A stretch of DNA of 64,000 bases from Hydra vulgaris. Lineage: Eukaryota > Cnidaria > Hydrozoa > Anthoathecata > Hydridae. The notes beneath the pieces were generated by a model, which saw only the letters and a list, made by a program, of their open reading frames with translations, searched no databases and had not been told where the DNA came from. The stretch spans positions 41,140,001-41,204,000 of the forward strand of contig NC_088921.1 of the NCBI RefSeq assembly GCF_038396675.1, in the 5' to 3' direction. The position numbers and the translations under genes were made by a program. Shown piece after piece: positions 13,961-26,651 of this stretch; within the stretch, counting starts at the first letter, position 1; every line of letters starts with the position of its first letter.

Positions 13961-15037
13961 TGTTTAGATCAAAAAGTTATTATGGGATGGTGTAATAAAT
14001 ATTGGAGTAGCAGTTGAACAATTTTATTCAGGATCTTTTAAATGCAATAAAGGCTATAGTGCACGCCGGATAATTATAACTGAATGTAATCAATTTGATT
14101 GTTATTGTAATGTTTTAGAATCTGGAAATAGTCAACCAATATTTGAATGTATTTTAAAAAATGGTGAAGAAAAGATAGGAATGTCTTGCTTAATGAACCC
14201 AACAACTGCAGCAAAAAAGATATTGAAAATAGCTAATGTGAATGTTTCAATCAAAAGTGGCAATACTTTTTTTGGGTTTGATAGAAAAGAAGTAGTTAAT
14301 TTGATGAATGCTACTAATAATACTGCAAGTGAAACAGTTAACAAAAATGATAAAGTAGTAAATAAAGACTATTCTTTAAGCTCTAGTTTTCCTTCGAGAA
14401 ACTTAAAATGGCATGGGATTGTTGATTATGGTATAGCTGTTGACAACATTAACTTTCACTGCAAACTTGGTAGTGGTTCATTTAATCTACGTGGCTACGA
14501 ATCAATACGAATTGCAAAAACTATCAATTTTGATGAAATTGAAATACACTGTAGAGTAGTAGGTGAAGATCAAATTCCAAAATTTAAAGTTTTTACAATA
14601 GAATTACCATTAGCAAGCTTTTCCAATGTAAAAGCAACTGTTTGTGTCAAGCAAATGTTAAACTTCTTAGGGATTGAGAGTAATAAAAAGTGGTCTGGCT
14701 ACGAGTTTTTTGGTTTCATGAAACCAGAAGTTTTAAAAATAATATCTGCTAATCATATGAATGTTGAGGTATCTTCAAAACAAACAAAAATTTCAGTTAA
14801 AAAAGTGTTCAAAAAAGTAGAATTTGAAGACCACATTCCTTTAAGATGTGCCTTATCTGTTCGAAGTCGAAATGCAGGAGAGACTATAGTTTATTAAACT
14901 CTAAATCAGTTAATGCACGAAATGAAGCTATACACGAACTGGTTGAGTATATATCATTTGGTGATGTAAAAAGTAAGACTTTAAAATTTATAGATTTTGA
15001 CTTTTAGCATTCTTTTTGACTAACTTTGTTTTTACTA

Positions 15038-15054
15038 TGGATTAATTATATATA

Positions 15055-15140
<86 letters not shown>
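15038..15140. repeat. (AT)n in intron 1 of the transposase-like gene
   Basis: AT run ending 11 bp before the acceptor of the exon that starts at 15152. Confidence 0.95.
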
Positions 15141-15144
<4 letters not shown>

Positions 15145-16951
15145 TTTATAGGTTATATTCAGCATCTGTACACGAAAAATCCTCCCATAATCACCGAGAC
15201 AATCGATAAAATTGAAAAACGTGTTGAGCTAAATTGTTCCCAAACAGCTGAACTGTTACTTGGAAAATGTAATTTATCACAACGTGGTTATAAAAGTCTA
15301 AGAGCTATTATGTCAAAAAATTTAATCGACTTGCCAACTTACACGAATGTACGAGAATACTGTTTAACCGCAGAAGTAGGTCAAATATTAAAAATTCACA
15401 ATGATAGTGAAAGTATTTGTAAGTGTATGGGAGCTAGGACAAATCTTGCAGAAACTTTACAATGTATTATTTCCTGTAAAAAGTTACTTCATGAAATGGA
15501 ATTTCTTAGTATCGAAAAACAAGCAGATTTGTTTACATATTTAAAGCAAATTGATTCAAAATTGTATAATTCTATTGATTCAACAAAACGCACTCTCTTT
15601 ATAAAAGACACTGGTGATAATTTCCGGGCTGCATCTAGATTTCCAACAGAACAGACATCGTTTTCACTCCTAAATTTAAAAAAATTAATTAATTCTCCAA
15701 GTGGACAGTTTATAACAACACTGTGGAGAGGTAGTGAATCTAAAGTTATGCTTGATACTCATGTCAAGTGTCATTATGAAGAACTTACTGATCTTATCAT
15801 ACATGGTATTAATTTAGTAACTCCAGAAAATAATTCAGTTGAGCACTTTAACGTACTTTGTTTTTTTGTGGCCGATTTAGGTTTCTTAAAGAACATAATT
15901 GGTTTATGTTCATGTACATCAACTTATGGATGCTACCATTGCTTACTAAAGAAAGACAAATGGTCTTTAAAAATTAAGCAATCTGGAGAAAAGCGTAGTG
16001 TTGCTGTAATGACAGAGTTAGGTGAAAAAGTGGAGTCTGTCTTGGGTGAAACACCTGACCACAATTCTGCATTGTTTAAAAAAACTCAGCTTGAAAATTA
16101 TGGCCAATGGGTAAAAATAGTAATTAATATAATATAAAATTATAGAAAAAAATTGTATAATAATACGAAATAATAAAATTTTTTAAAAAAAGATATAAGT
16201 TATAGGTGTATGTGTATATACAATTATTAAATTCCTAATTATTTTAACTTATTAGACCACAATGTTGTTCAAAGGTTTTGTTATTGACCTAATGCCACCA
16301 TGTGGTTTACATCTTATATTGGCGCATCACAGATATATGTACAAGTTTATGTATAATGTCATAAATAAAAGGAACATGGATAACATAATTAGCAAGGCAT
16401 TTCGAAATATTGGTTGTACTTATTTGGCTTATCAAATCGAGCAATATTTTAAAAGGTAATTAAAATCTACAAATAATAATATGAAATATATGCCATTGTG
16501 TTGTAATTATTTCAAATCTATTAATCAATTTTATATGGAATCGTCTGTTTTTTGTAACAAAAACAACAAAATTGAGATTGCACAACTAGGTTGTTTTATC
16601 AAAATTTTAGTCATACTGCCAATTAAAAATGTTATGAGTTAATATTTCTGTGTCAGGTTTTTCTAATTCATACATACAATTTGTATGATACGAACTCACA
16701 CAACGATATGCACATACATAATATTTATTATATATGTCAAACCATAAAATCTCATCATTTCACAGTTGCTGTTCCACTTTGATAAAAAAGCTTTTATTTA
16801 TCTAGTTTTTTCGTTTGTTTTGGAACTCTTTCTTTTCCTTCTATTTTTCTAATTTATATTTGTTATTGCTACAATTTTTATGTAGGAAAAAAATCATGTA
16901 ATAATGACATGATTTATTTATCTTTGTATTATTTCTTTAACCTTGTAAGTA

Positions 16952-17121
16952 CAGTGTTGTAGCTGAGGGGGGGGGAGGCCTAAAAACCTGTCATTAGGAT
17001 CCCAAAATTTTAAAAAACCTTTGATTATTAGGTATTATTCAAATAAACAAAAAGCTCAAATATGGGCCATCTAAAATTTGAAATAGGGCCCCTTAATTGG
17101 GGTAGCCTAGCCACGGCCCTG
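16952..17121. mobile_element. hAT-type MITE, 170 bp, with 8-bp target duplication
   Basis: The left end is CAGTGTTGTAGCTGAGG and the right end, as reverse complement, is CAGGGCCGTGGCTAGG. Both fit the common hAT terminus CAGTGGCGTAGCTAGG. The flanking 8-mers TGTAAGTA and TGTATGTA differ by one base. It lies inside an intron of the transposase-like gene and has no coding capacity. Confidence 0.8.
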
Positions 17122-17938
17122 TGTATGTAAGACCAATATAGAATTTCAAAGTTAATTTTTATGCCATTTATTTATAGCAAAAAGAAGAGCTATGATGGTT
17201 CTGAAACTTTAAAAATCATTGGAAATGATTGTAAGTTGTTGGAATCAAACATTGATACTTTTTAAAATAGTTTTCTTGCAGACGAAGAAAATTGGCATGA
17301 TCAAAGTGCCTTGAAATTGCGACAAATACTCGACCTCTACAAAAGATTTGCCAGTCTTGCAAAGTATTTCTTTATGTTTTATGCTTTTCTAATTCAATGT
17401 TTGAAATTTTCATTGTCTTATAATAGTCATTGCCTATAAGGTTATAATGTTATTAAATGTATAGCTAAATGTCACTATTTTAGCGATGTTAGATCAACAG
17501 CTCCTGACTTGTCAGGTACTTTTAATGAAAGGTGTGAAGAGTATTTTCAAAAATTTATTACCTATGCTGGATCTGATTGTACTGAAGGAATGCCATACTT
17601 ACATTACTTAAGAAGTCATGTTGGAAAGCTTATGGTATTCTACGCTAGATTTGGATGGGGTTATGGAATGTTTAACTGTAACGCAAGTGAGCATTTAAAT
17701 AAACAAATCAAGTTTTCAGAGATTAACGAGACAAATTTAGACAGAGCAAGGTTCCAAACCATAATTAGGTTAATGCGTTTACAACAATTTATACTAACAG
17801 ATTTAGTTATGCCAAAAACAAAAGAGATAATTTGTTCTGTGTGCAAAATACCTGGCCACAATAAGAAAAAATAAAAGCTGTCCTTTACACCCTAGTCACC
17901 CGCCAATACAATTTGAAGAATCAGACGAAGAAGTTTAA

Positions 17939-19969
17939 CAAAAAAAATTTATATGAGAAGAACTGTGATGTTCAGACTTTTACTTTCACTTTTATGAAGT
18001 AAAAAAAAGTTAATTGTTTTTGAGAATTAAACACTAATTGAGAATTAAACACTAAAGTTAATGAAACATCAAGTTAATTCCTTCGGTTTTATTCTTTGCA
18101 GTCGATTTATGCATATTACCGAGTGTGTATAAGTATATACATTATACGGAATAGGATGTATATACATGTATACACTATGCTATGGAGTGTATATGCATTT
18201 AGTGTGTGTACATGTACATTTAATGTATACGCACTCCGCAGAGTTTGCATACATCAAATGTAGTGCAAACATCAAATGTGAGTTTACATGTAGGAGCACT
18301 CGATCTGTGTACACTCGATCTATAGATTGAGTTTTAAATGTATGTAAATCGATTTAATTACGGTCTTTTTATGTACACTCTGCAGCACCTATGGCGCAGA
18401 GGAGTGCATAGGCATAATCTGACTTAAATAGGGATAGGCGCAGTGGAGTTTAAATACATAGCTTGACCTAAATTTAGATACGCCCAGTGCAACCTGCATA
18501 CATAGACTTACTAAAAGTGTGATAGGCGAAAAAGAAGTGGACATAAACTAACTCGGTTTAACTTTTTTTCAGAAGACACTTTTATTTTTAAATATTTAAA
18601 AAGATATAAAAAAAGATTTAAAATAAAAAAAACATTAAAACCTTGAAGTTTAAGTTATTTTTTTACATTCAGAACTTTGGACGATATTTTGTCTGACTGT
18701 TTTGCGCAAAGTTATGAAAGTCAGATGAGAAAACTTTGGTTAGAAAATCATGCAGAAAAATATTTATCCAACATTTTTAATGAAGGGGGTACTAAATTAC
18801 TTTTCTATTAAATAAAAATGTTCGAATATTAAATAAAAACGTTCGAATAAAAATAGATTTAACTTCATTTCTACTCCATCTTTAATCATAATGCAACTGT
18901 GAAAACATAATTTGAACTAAATCTAGACTTTGTAGATCGGCTAAAAAATAAATAAAAATCTCTAAAACTAGACAAGTCAAAGAAAACCCGCAGGAACATA
19001 TTTGTTACGGTAGGGCACAAAATGCTCATTAGCGCATAAACATTTTTCTCGCTTTCCAAAACTTCACAAGTGAAGAAATCAATAAAAAGTTTTTTTATAA
19101 CTTACGAAAATTAATTTAATAAATTACGAATATCCTCAGTGGTTATTGGTCCATCTGGTCTTACTAATATCACCAGCCATTTTTAAAGTTTATGGTTTAA
19201 CACAATCTTTGAAAAAATTGAACTTTTCAAAAATCAATTTCACAAAACCTATATTTTTAATAAGCATTAAAAATCCAAAAAAAAGTTTCAAAATACTATT
19301 AAAATCTGATCAGAACGTATCTTTAATTTTGTATGATCAGCGTTTTTATAAAACTTTTATAAGGCGAATTAAAAAGTCTATTTTTATCTATTTGTTTGTA
19401 AACTTTAAGGATATCATATTGCATGACAAAGGACAAACTTATCTAAGTACCGAATATTTGAAAATATTTTGCTCAGTACCAACAGGGGCGATCGGGACAA
19501 TTTTCAAGTTCTCAGTGCTCAAGAGGCGCCAGAAAAAAAAACGGACCAAAAAAAAGTTCCTCCACAGCAAAATTTATCCTCATGAAATGCGGCATGAGGG
19601 CTCTAGGCGCCCCTGAGTACCAAAGAACTCAAAACTATTCAGTAATTCGATTGCAACATATTGTAAAAGCACTTAATTCAGTGCATGAAATAATGAAAAA
19701 AAAACATTACATTTCAAAAAACATTTCTTTTTAAAGATTTAAAAAAATAAATAAAAAGACTAAGTACAACACTTATTTTCTTCATTTTGTTTTATTTTCA
19801 TAAACAATTATTAAATATTACCAGCTTGACTTATGAAAATAAAAAGGGACAATTTATAGTAGCAAATAAATATATTGTTTATTTTTATAACAAAATTTAT
19901 GAAAAGCAGAAGGCAATTGGTAGCAAAATCCTTTTTTTAATGCGTTGAATAAATAAATAAATAAATATA

Positions 19970-19975
<6 letters not shown>
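17939..19975. other. No recognised gene; includes an unusual repeat-like block at 18100-18560
   Basis: 18100-18560 is richer in G/C than its surroundings and carries the words GCACTCCGCAGAG, ACACTCTGCAGC, GCGCAGAGGAGTGC and GCGCAGTGGAGT in both orientations among TGTATACA-like runs. The frame at 19146-19616 (+) has biased Lys/Phe/Ile composition and a hairpin (GGCGCC words at 19530-19612), and is more likely chance or a TE scrap than a gene. Confidence 0.4.
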
Positions 19976-20005
<30 letters not shown>

Positions 20006-20115
20006 TGTATGTATGTATGTATGTATGTATGTATGTATGTATGTATGTATGTGTGTATGTATTTATGTATGTATGTATGTATGTATGTATGTATGTATGT
20101 ATGTATGTATGTATG

Positions 20116-20158
<43 letters not shown>
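19976..20158. repeat. (TATG)n followed by (AT)n
   Basis: About 36 TATG units with two single-base variants, then a short AT run. Confidence 0.96.
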
Positions 20159-20162
<4 letters not shown>

Positions 20163-20163
<1 letters not shown>

Positions 20164-20532
20164 TGGGCCCTGCGAATCGATATTTTTAGTTTCGAATCGA
20201 ATCTCGAATATAAGTACATTATGATTGGCAAATTGAATCAAAAATTTGAGGAAATCTTAGTTTCAGCATTTTATTATGAAATCAATTTGAAAAAAATATA
20301 TATAATGTTTGAATCAACTCTTTTTGGTGATTCATGCCTTAGTTAACCTTAGCATTTCATTATGAAGTTATTTGCAGATAAAATTATTTTCATTGCACCA
20401 AAGCGTTGAATATCTAAAAAAAGCACAACAAAAACAAAGTAAGTAATGATTCAAAAAACTTGAATCATTTTTTTGGATTCTCAAATTTAAGCAACACTTG
20501 ATTTGCAAATCGAATTGATTCGCAGGGCTCTA
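20163..20532. mobile_element. MITE of about 370 bp with GAGCCCTGCGAATC-type inverted ends
   Basis: The left end reads GGGCCCTGCGAATCGAT. The right end, as reverse complement, reads TAGAGCCCTGCGAATCAATT. Each end is followed internally by more AATCGAAT-type words. No clean target duplication is visible, because the left flank is microsatellite. It is probably hAT-related (CAGGGC at the reversed end). Confidence 0.65.
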
Positions 20533-20559
20533 ATATTTATGCATACATACATACATACA

Positions 20560-21172
20560 TACATAACAACACTAACTACGATAAATTCAGTAAAAATCTT
20601 TGGTGTCACCCTAGATTCATCGCTCTCTATGGACAAGCACATAAACAACACTATTAAATCCTGCAGTTACCATATTCGTGCACTTCGCCATATTCGTCCA
20701 TGTCTGACTAAGGAAGCTGCAAATACAATTGCATGTGGTATTGTTAACACTCAGCTTGACTATTGTAACAGTCTTTTATCTGGCACGTATCAAAAAAATA
20801 TTAAAAAACTCCAACGAATTCAAAATGGCTTATCTCAAATCATTTTCCATTCATTTAAAATCAGAAATATTGCTGAAATCTCTTCATTGCTTACCAATAA
20901 ATCAAATAATAATCTATAAGATATCAATTATCACATATAAAATTTTATTATCTAAATCTCCTGCATATTTATTTGAACTCCTAGAAGTCCGAACTTCAAA
21001 ACAAAATACTAGATCATTAGACAGTTGTCAACTTACACATTGTCAACAAAAAACTTCTCTGGGCTCAAATTCTTTTTGTATGACTGCACCTTGAATTTGG
21101 AATGGTTTATCTATGAACACGCGAAACTCAACCTCTTTAGAAACATTTTAAAAAAAATTTAAAAAAGACTAA
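20560..21172 (+). pseudogene. 5'-truncated LINE, 3' end of reverse transcriptase ORF
   Basis: Translation gives VKIFGVTLDSSLSMDKHIN, then SYHIRALRHIRPCLTKEAA and LDYCNSLLSGTYQKNIKKLQ. After a frame change it gives LHCLPIN, SPAYLFELL and IWNGLSMNTRNSTSLETF. These are the thumb and C-terminal landmarks of CR1/L2/Jockey-type LINEs. The fragment starts next to a five-unit TACA run at 20538 and has lost the catalytic domain. Confidence 0.85.
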
Positions 21173-21309
21173 AATATGAACATTTTATAAACGCTTTTTC
21201 AAACTCATAGCCAACTTGTTTTAGTGCTTCTGAAGTACTTCATCACTATTGTGATTGTTGTTAATAATGGCACTTTAATCTCTAATTATTATTATTATAA
21301 TTCTCTAAT

Positions 21310-21844
<535 letters not shown>

Positions 21845-21845
<1 letters not shown>

Positions 21846-22840
21846 TAATTTGTGTCTAAAAATATTGCAGTATCGTGAATCATAAATCCTAAGCTATTGA
21901 AGCAACCATTCTGGAATTTTATTGCTACAGTTCCAATATCTTCTGTATCTATTTTTTCCAAAACAATAGATACCGGTTTGTATATGCTGACAAACTCTAG
22001 CAAAATATCACAAATACATCCTTGCAACTTTGGAATTTTAGCAATTTTAAATGGTTGGTTATTTACATTTCTAGTTGCATCAGTTGTAAATTTTACTATA
22101 TTATGAGTTGAAGGACTATTAAAATCATCCTCCAATGTTTTTACTTTGTAAAAAACTCCACGCGAACAGATGATATCTTTTTCTTCCACTTGGCCTTTAG
22201 GGATTACAGTCCAGTCTGCATTTCTTAAAAGAGATAGTTTTTCTAAAGCGCGAACAAACTTTAGAGAAGTGACATCAACATCCACGATTTGGTCAAGATA
22301 AATGTCCCTAACATAATCTGGTACACTGTCAGTTTCTGGGTCAGGGCCACCACATGGAACAAAAACACGAACAAAGTCAGTATTAACAAATAAAGGGATA
22401 ATTAGCTGGCCTTTATTTAAACAAATATTTTTTTTAGTTTCTATTGTAAGTGCACTTGTCATTTGATTTGTAATATACCATGGCGTGATAATAGTTGTAT
22501 CATTACCGTCATGACATCGTAACAAAGACTTTTTACCAAATAAAGCCGCTGCACGTTCAATACTAAAAACTTCAAATAGTGGTGTGGAGTTTTGTGAGAG
22601 CTGTACTTTTTTATTTTCTGCTGCTGTGATGAGATTTCCATAAACCCCAGCAAAAACGAGCTTTTGAACATTCGTAATAAATATTTCCCTGTGGTGGGGG
22701 TTCGTAGAGCTCGATCTTAATATGTTCGCATCTCTTAATTTACGCTTTACAGTTTTTTTCAAGCTTATACAAGCACCTTTATACATGGATTGCAATTGAT
22801 CTAGCGATGGATAAATTTTGATATCAATGCCGTCAGTCAT
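21845..22840 (-). CDS. Uncharacterised 331-aa protein, single exon
   Basis: An uninterrupted frame runs from the ATG at 22840 ([20 protein letters not shown]) to the stop at 21845. Composition is that of a normal soluble globular protein: no signal peptide, no membrane segment and no low complexity. Visible pieces are a basic stretch [11 protein letters not shown] near residues 28-38, the hydrophobic run [20 protein letters not shown] near 145-165, and [17 protein letters not shown] near 168-184. I recognise no family. The lack of introns in this intron-rich neighbourhood suggests a retrogene, a domesticated or live TE protein, or one large exon. The 3' end abuts a 530-bp (AT)n tract, so a longer spliced C-terminus cannot be excluded. 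No terminal repeats are visible nearby. Confidence 0.7.
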
Positions 22841-23813
22841 CTTTTTTTCTTCTTATTTCAAGTTGAAATTGCGGAATGAAAAATGTTATAAAAGTTAGAC
22901 CGAATGATAAAACATTGACATCTCAAAAAATTTACTTAGTAAGTCAAAAGAAAGATCGCCGTGAAAATGTTACTTAATGACATGAAAGTTTTAAACATGT
23001 ATGAATAACGTTAACAAATTTTCATGTCTTATATTTCAATGTCAGAATGATTCAGGATTACTTATTTTCAAAGATATTTTCACATTAAAAACATATTTTT
23101 ATTATTAAATTTTTATTGGGCTATATAGATTGAGAGATTCGCAAAAGATATCGTTACATATGACTGTGATTTCGGTGCAAAACGTTTAACGATTGGTTGT
23201 TTTCTCAGTTTTCTTGACTGCAGATAGATATTCAGCCATCGTTATAACTTTTTCATGTAAGGGATCCTTAAAACCTGACATAGACTTTTTTTCATCACAG
23301 CGTCTATGTCCTAATTCGAAAAAAGTTTTGCTAACAATAAATAATTTTCAAAACTTTTTAAAAAAAGTTAAAGAATAAAAACTCGTAATTGTTCGACTTT
23401 GTTTTGGCTCACGGCTAAGTTTTTTTTTATTTTTTTATTTTAAATTTTTTCATTGTATTATTTTTATAGTAGATTCACAAACATTATTCAGAACGTTTTT
23501 TGTTGTGTTTGACTACTCTAACACTATCATATTTCGACAGATGTAAGTTCTATATATATTTTTTTCGATGCGAGTTAAGGTGCTGACTTTTTTAAAACAC
23601 ATGTTATATCATATTACTTTCTAATGAACATTTATCCATCATAACTTAAAGTCAAATTTATTTGCATTAATCTTTTAAAAAGGTTACCCACTAATAAAAA
23701 AAAAAACTATTATTAATAATTAAAAAAATATTGTGTTTGTATTTGCAGTTTGTAATTAATTTTCTTTTTTTTTAAGTCCTTCACAATAAACTTAAAGTTA
23801 AGTTTCTCAGAGT
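22841..23813. other. AT-rich flank of the 331-aa ORF
   Basis: Presumed 5' region of the minus-strand ORF. The small frame at 23193-23378 (+) has no recognisable motif. Nothing else can be supported. Confidence 0.4.
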
Positions 23814-23821
23814 TTATACAT

Positions 23822-24194
23822 TCAGTGACGGATCCAGCATTTTTTGGTGTTTGAGATCTTCCAGACATGGAGCAAACTTCAAACATTTGTATGTTTATAC
23901 TAATGTCAAATAATGATGCTTTGCAAAAAATTGCAATGATCGGAGACTAGAAACAAAAAAGCCCTAAAATTTTATCCCCCCTCCCCCTTCGCACCCCAAA
24001 TGTGAGGGCAATAAGTTGATAAGATATTTTTTGTGCTATTCTCATCTAGACTTACATTCATCGATAAATTTTAAGTTTCATAGTATTATCTCTCAGCGTT
24101 CAAAAATAATGATCAGATAAAGTTTAACCCCCACACCCCTCAATTTGAGGAGATTAAAAATTTTAAAACACCAGAAAATGCTGCATCCGTCACT
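23822..24194. mobile_element. hAT-type MITE, 373 bp, with perfect 8-bp target duplication
   Basis: The left end is CAGTGACGGATCCAGCATTT. The right end, as reverse complement, is AGTGACGGATGCAGCATTTT, and pairing continues through TGGTGTTT (about 28 bp). TTATACAT flanks both sides (23814-23821 and 24195-24202). Termini and duplication length fit hAT. It has no coding capacity. Confidence 0.9.
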
Positions 24195-24245
24195 TTATAC
24201 ATGAGGTAAGTCTTGAGCAACCTTTACTGCTTTTTAAGCATATAC

Positions 24246-24862
24246 TCTACCGTTCATAATTATTCGAATAACATTACCTTTTAAAAAAAATGCTATTTTT
24301 TATGTTTATTTTTGCACTATTAAATAATTTAAAAGTATTTTGATTAAAATGCTTTGATAAAAATCATAAGAATAATAAAAATGCTAAAGTGGGCAAAACT
24401 ACATAAAAAATGGACCCATGTGTCGAAGTTATAAAACTTTGCTTTCCAGATAAGATTGTCTGGAAGATAAAATTGTTGAAAGTATGATAAAATAGTGTGT
24501 ATTATCGACTGTAAAACATGATGGATGTAATGTTAAGGTGTAGAGCTGTTTTGGTTGGAATGCCACAGGTGACTTTGTAAAAATAGAGGGAGTAATGACA
24601 AAACTAGTTTACTTGTACTTAAAAAATCCTTGGATACATCTTGAATACATCTTTGGAAAGATGGGTTGATGGCAAGCCATTTATTTTTTCAGAAGAAAAT
24701 GACTTGAAGCTTAAATATAAAAAATATTTTTTATAAAGTTATTTAAGTTATTTGACTGAGTTTGAGAACGTTCAAATTTTGAATAAAATGAATTAGCCTC
24801 CCCAATCAAAGGATCTTTCTCCTATCGTAAATTCATGGGATTAATTAAAGATGTCTGAAGGA
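24246..24862 (+). pseudogene. Decayed Tc1-like transposase
   Basis: Broken translation gives FGWNATGDFVKIEGVM near 24545-24595, matching the Tc1 block usually read as VMVWGCF...G.I..I.GIM. It also gives PPQSKDLSPIVNSWD near 24800-24840, matching PPQSPDLNPIENLW with the catalytic Glu changed to Val. CCGTTCATAATTATTCGAAT at 24250 may be the left terminus. Confidence 0.75.
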
Positions 24863-25232
24863 ATCCTATACCAAACGTAAAGTTATCCTCTAGGATTAAT
24901 AGGATTCCTATAGAAATAAGGTAATCTAGTTAAAAGGTCTCATAGGATGATAAAGGAATCCTATAGATTATATAATATATGTAGTAGGATCATATGATTG
25001 CTGTAGGACTAATGCTGTTCGCCTATAGGAGTTATAGGGTTCGTTTAAGATCTATAAAACTCCTATAACAGTAAATCAGTATAAGATAAAAAATTATTTA
25101 AAGATAACACCTCATAAATAAAATTTTGGACAAAATTTAAAAACTAATATTTTAAGAACTATTAAGTTTTATTATTTATTATTTCAACTGTTAAGATGTT
25201 AGTATACATAGTTTATAAATATATTAAAATAG

Positions 25233-26255
25233 TTATTTCAAATATATATTCAGCAATATTATATATTTTTTTGAAAGATGTTTTATTTGAGTAAGGAAAA
25301 TTTTTTCATTCATCTTTGAGTAACAATATCTAATTCTTGCTTCAAGCTCTTCCAAATTCTCAGCTCTCCAATTATTCTCGAACACTAGCCGTTTTAAATC
25401 ACCCCAAAAGTTTTCAATTGGTCTTGCTTCTGGAACGTTAGCTGGGTTTATATCTTTGGGTACAGCTTTGATTTTTTTCAATTTTAAAAATTCGATGACT
25501 GACTCTGCGTAATGTGATCGAGCTAGATCAGGCCAGAAGATAAACTCATTGTCTTTTTTATAATATTCTGATACTAGAGAAAGTAAAGTTTTTTCTAGTA
25601 TCTCTTTATAAGTGTACTGGTTGATTGCCTGCTTACTGTAATGAATATAAAGAGGGCTGATTCCACGGGAGCTGATGCAACAAGAAACTAAGAGCCTTTC
25701 CTCGTACTTTTTACGCAAATTGTATCATACTTGGTCAGAACATTGAGAAGGATCAGCGGCATAAAACCTATCATTACCAGTTGATGTGTTATTGTTTAAG
25801 GTAAAACAGCTTTCATCATTCATAACAAAATCCAAGTTTTTATAATTTTCGTACAATTTACGACATTTAGGACGCATAGCTTTCTTCTGCTGATGGCTAC
25901 GATCTGGACAATTTTTTTTTTTGAAAGTTCGAATGTTAGTCATTGTTTTTAATACTTGAGAAATTCGAGTTTGACTACAGTTAAAAACTTGAGGTACTTT
26001 CATTTGGGAGCACCCTGACTCATTTTCAAAAAATGCAGCAATCTTTGGAATATTTTCTTTAGTAGCTACCTTAGCGATTCGACCACTTCCAACTTTTCTT
26101 TTTAGAGATCCATTCTCCAATTTTACGATTTTATCGTGAGCAGTTGATCTGGGTAAACATTCCATAAACAGCTTAGCAACAAACGCTTTACCTTTTTCTC
26201 GATTTTTTTGGAAAAAAATTTCCATAATTTTTTCGAGGTGCTTTACTTTGACCAT
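25233..26255 (-). pseudogene. mariner-type (DD37E) transposase with one in-frame stop
   Basis: The ATG at 26255 starts MVKVKHLEKIMEIFF, a helix-turn-helix N-terminus (CLPRSTAHDKIVKLENG). The catalytic Asp lies in FVMNDES, the second Asp in FIFWPDLARSHYA, and the Glu in EARPIENFWGD, with 37 residues between the last two (DD37E). All three catalytic residues are present. One TGA at 25725-25727, in the same frame, interrupts SDQV|YNLRKKYEERL. Everything else is open, so the copy is young. No terminal inverted repeats could be confidently placed. Confidence 0.9.
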
Positions 26256-26651
26256 TTTATTTTCAATATTTAAATAATATTTTAACTTAATTAAATTAAA
26301 TTTAAATAGATTATAAAATCCTCTTTCAAATAAGTATAAAGATTTTTTGCGTGCATGAAATAAATTACATAATAAATGCAATTAAAATTAAAGTCCAATT
26401 AAACCCTTTAGAATTATTATAAGTCTTACACAATTTTTTTTAATACCAGTGAATAAAGGATTTTTACTGAACTTGTGAGATGATTATTTACTTGATTTGC
26501 ACGGCACCAATAGAAATTAAAAACAGCCTCAGTTCAAAAGTCCTATAGGATTACTTATAAAAACTATATAGAACATTCCTTTATGAAACTAAAATATTCA
26601 ACTGAACAAAAATACTGTAATATTAAGTCCTATTGGAGAGCAACGTATATA

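Larger units (their letters stand above)
13968..17938 (+). pseudogene. Transposase-like multi-exon gene (RAG1/Transib-like layout suspected), two frameshifts
   Basis: Exons 13968-14972, 15152-16110, 16256-16455, 17178-17230, 17282-17363 and 17484-17938 have GT-AG borders and matching phases, giving ~917 codons. The N-terminus is incomplete. Landmarks in order: a putative zinc site CLICSKSKC near codon 290; LSQRGYKSLR; an FFVADLGFLKNIIGL block followed by YGCYHC (CxxC); HLRSH-like YLHYLRSHVGKLM; and the acidic motif NASEHLNKQIK, where Glu could be the third catalytic carboxylate. A zinc knuckle CSVCKIPGHN follows, then CPLHPSHPP. An extra TG near 14842 shifts the frame before CLICS, and one extra A near 17870 shifts it before CPLH; both could be assembly errors. 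The order of motifs recalls RAG1/Transib and other cnidarian transposase-derived genes from memory, but no single family is proven. Introns carry (AT)n and a MITE. Confidence 0.65.

Noticed and set aside
19146..19616. 156-aa ORF as a gene
   Set aside because: Strong Lys/Ile/Phe bias typical of AT-rich chance frames and no recognisable motif.
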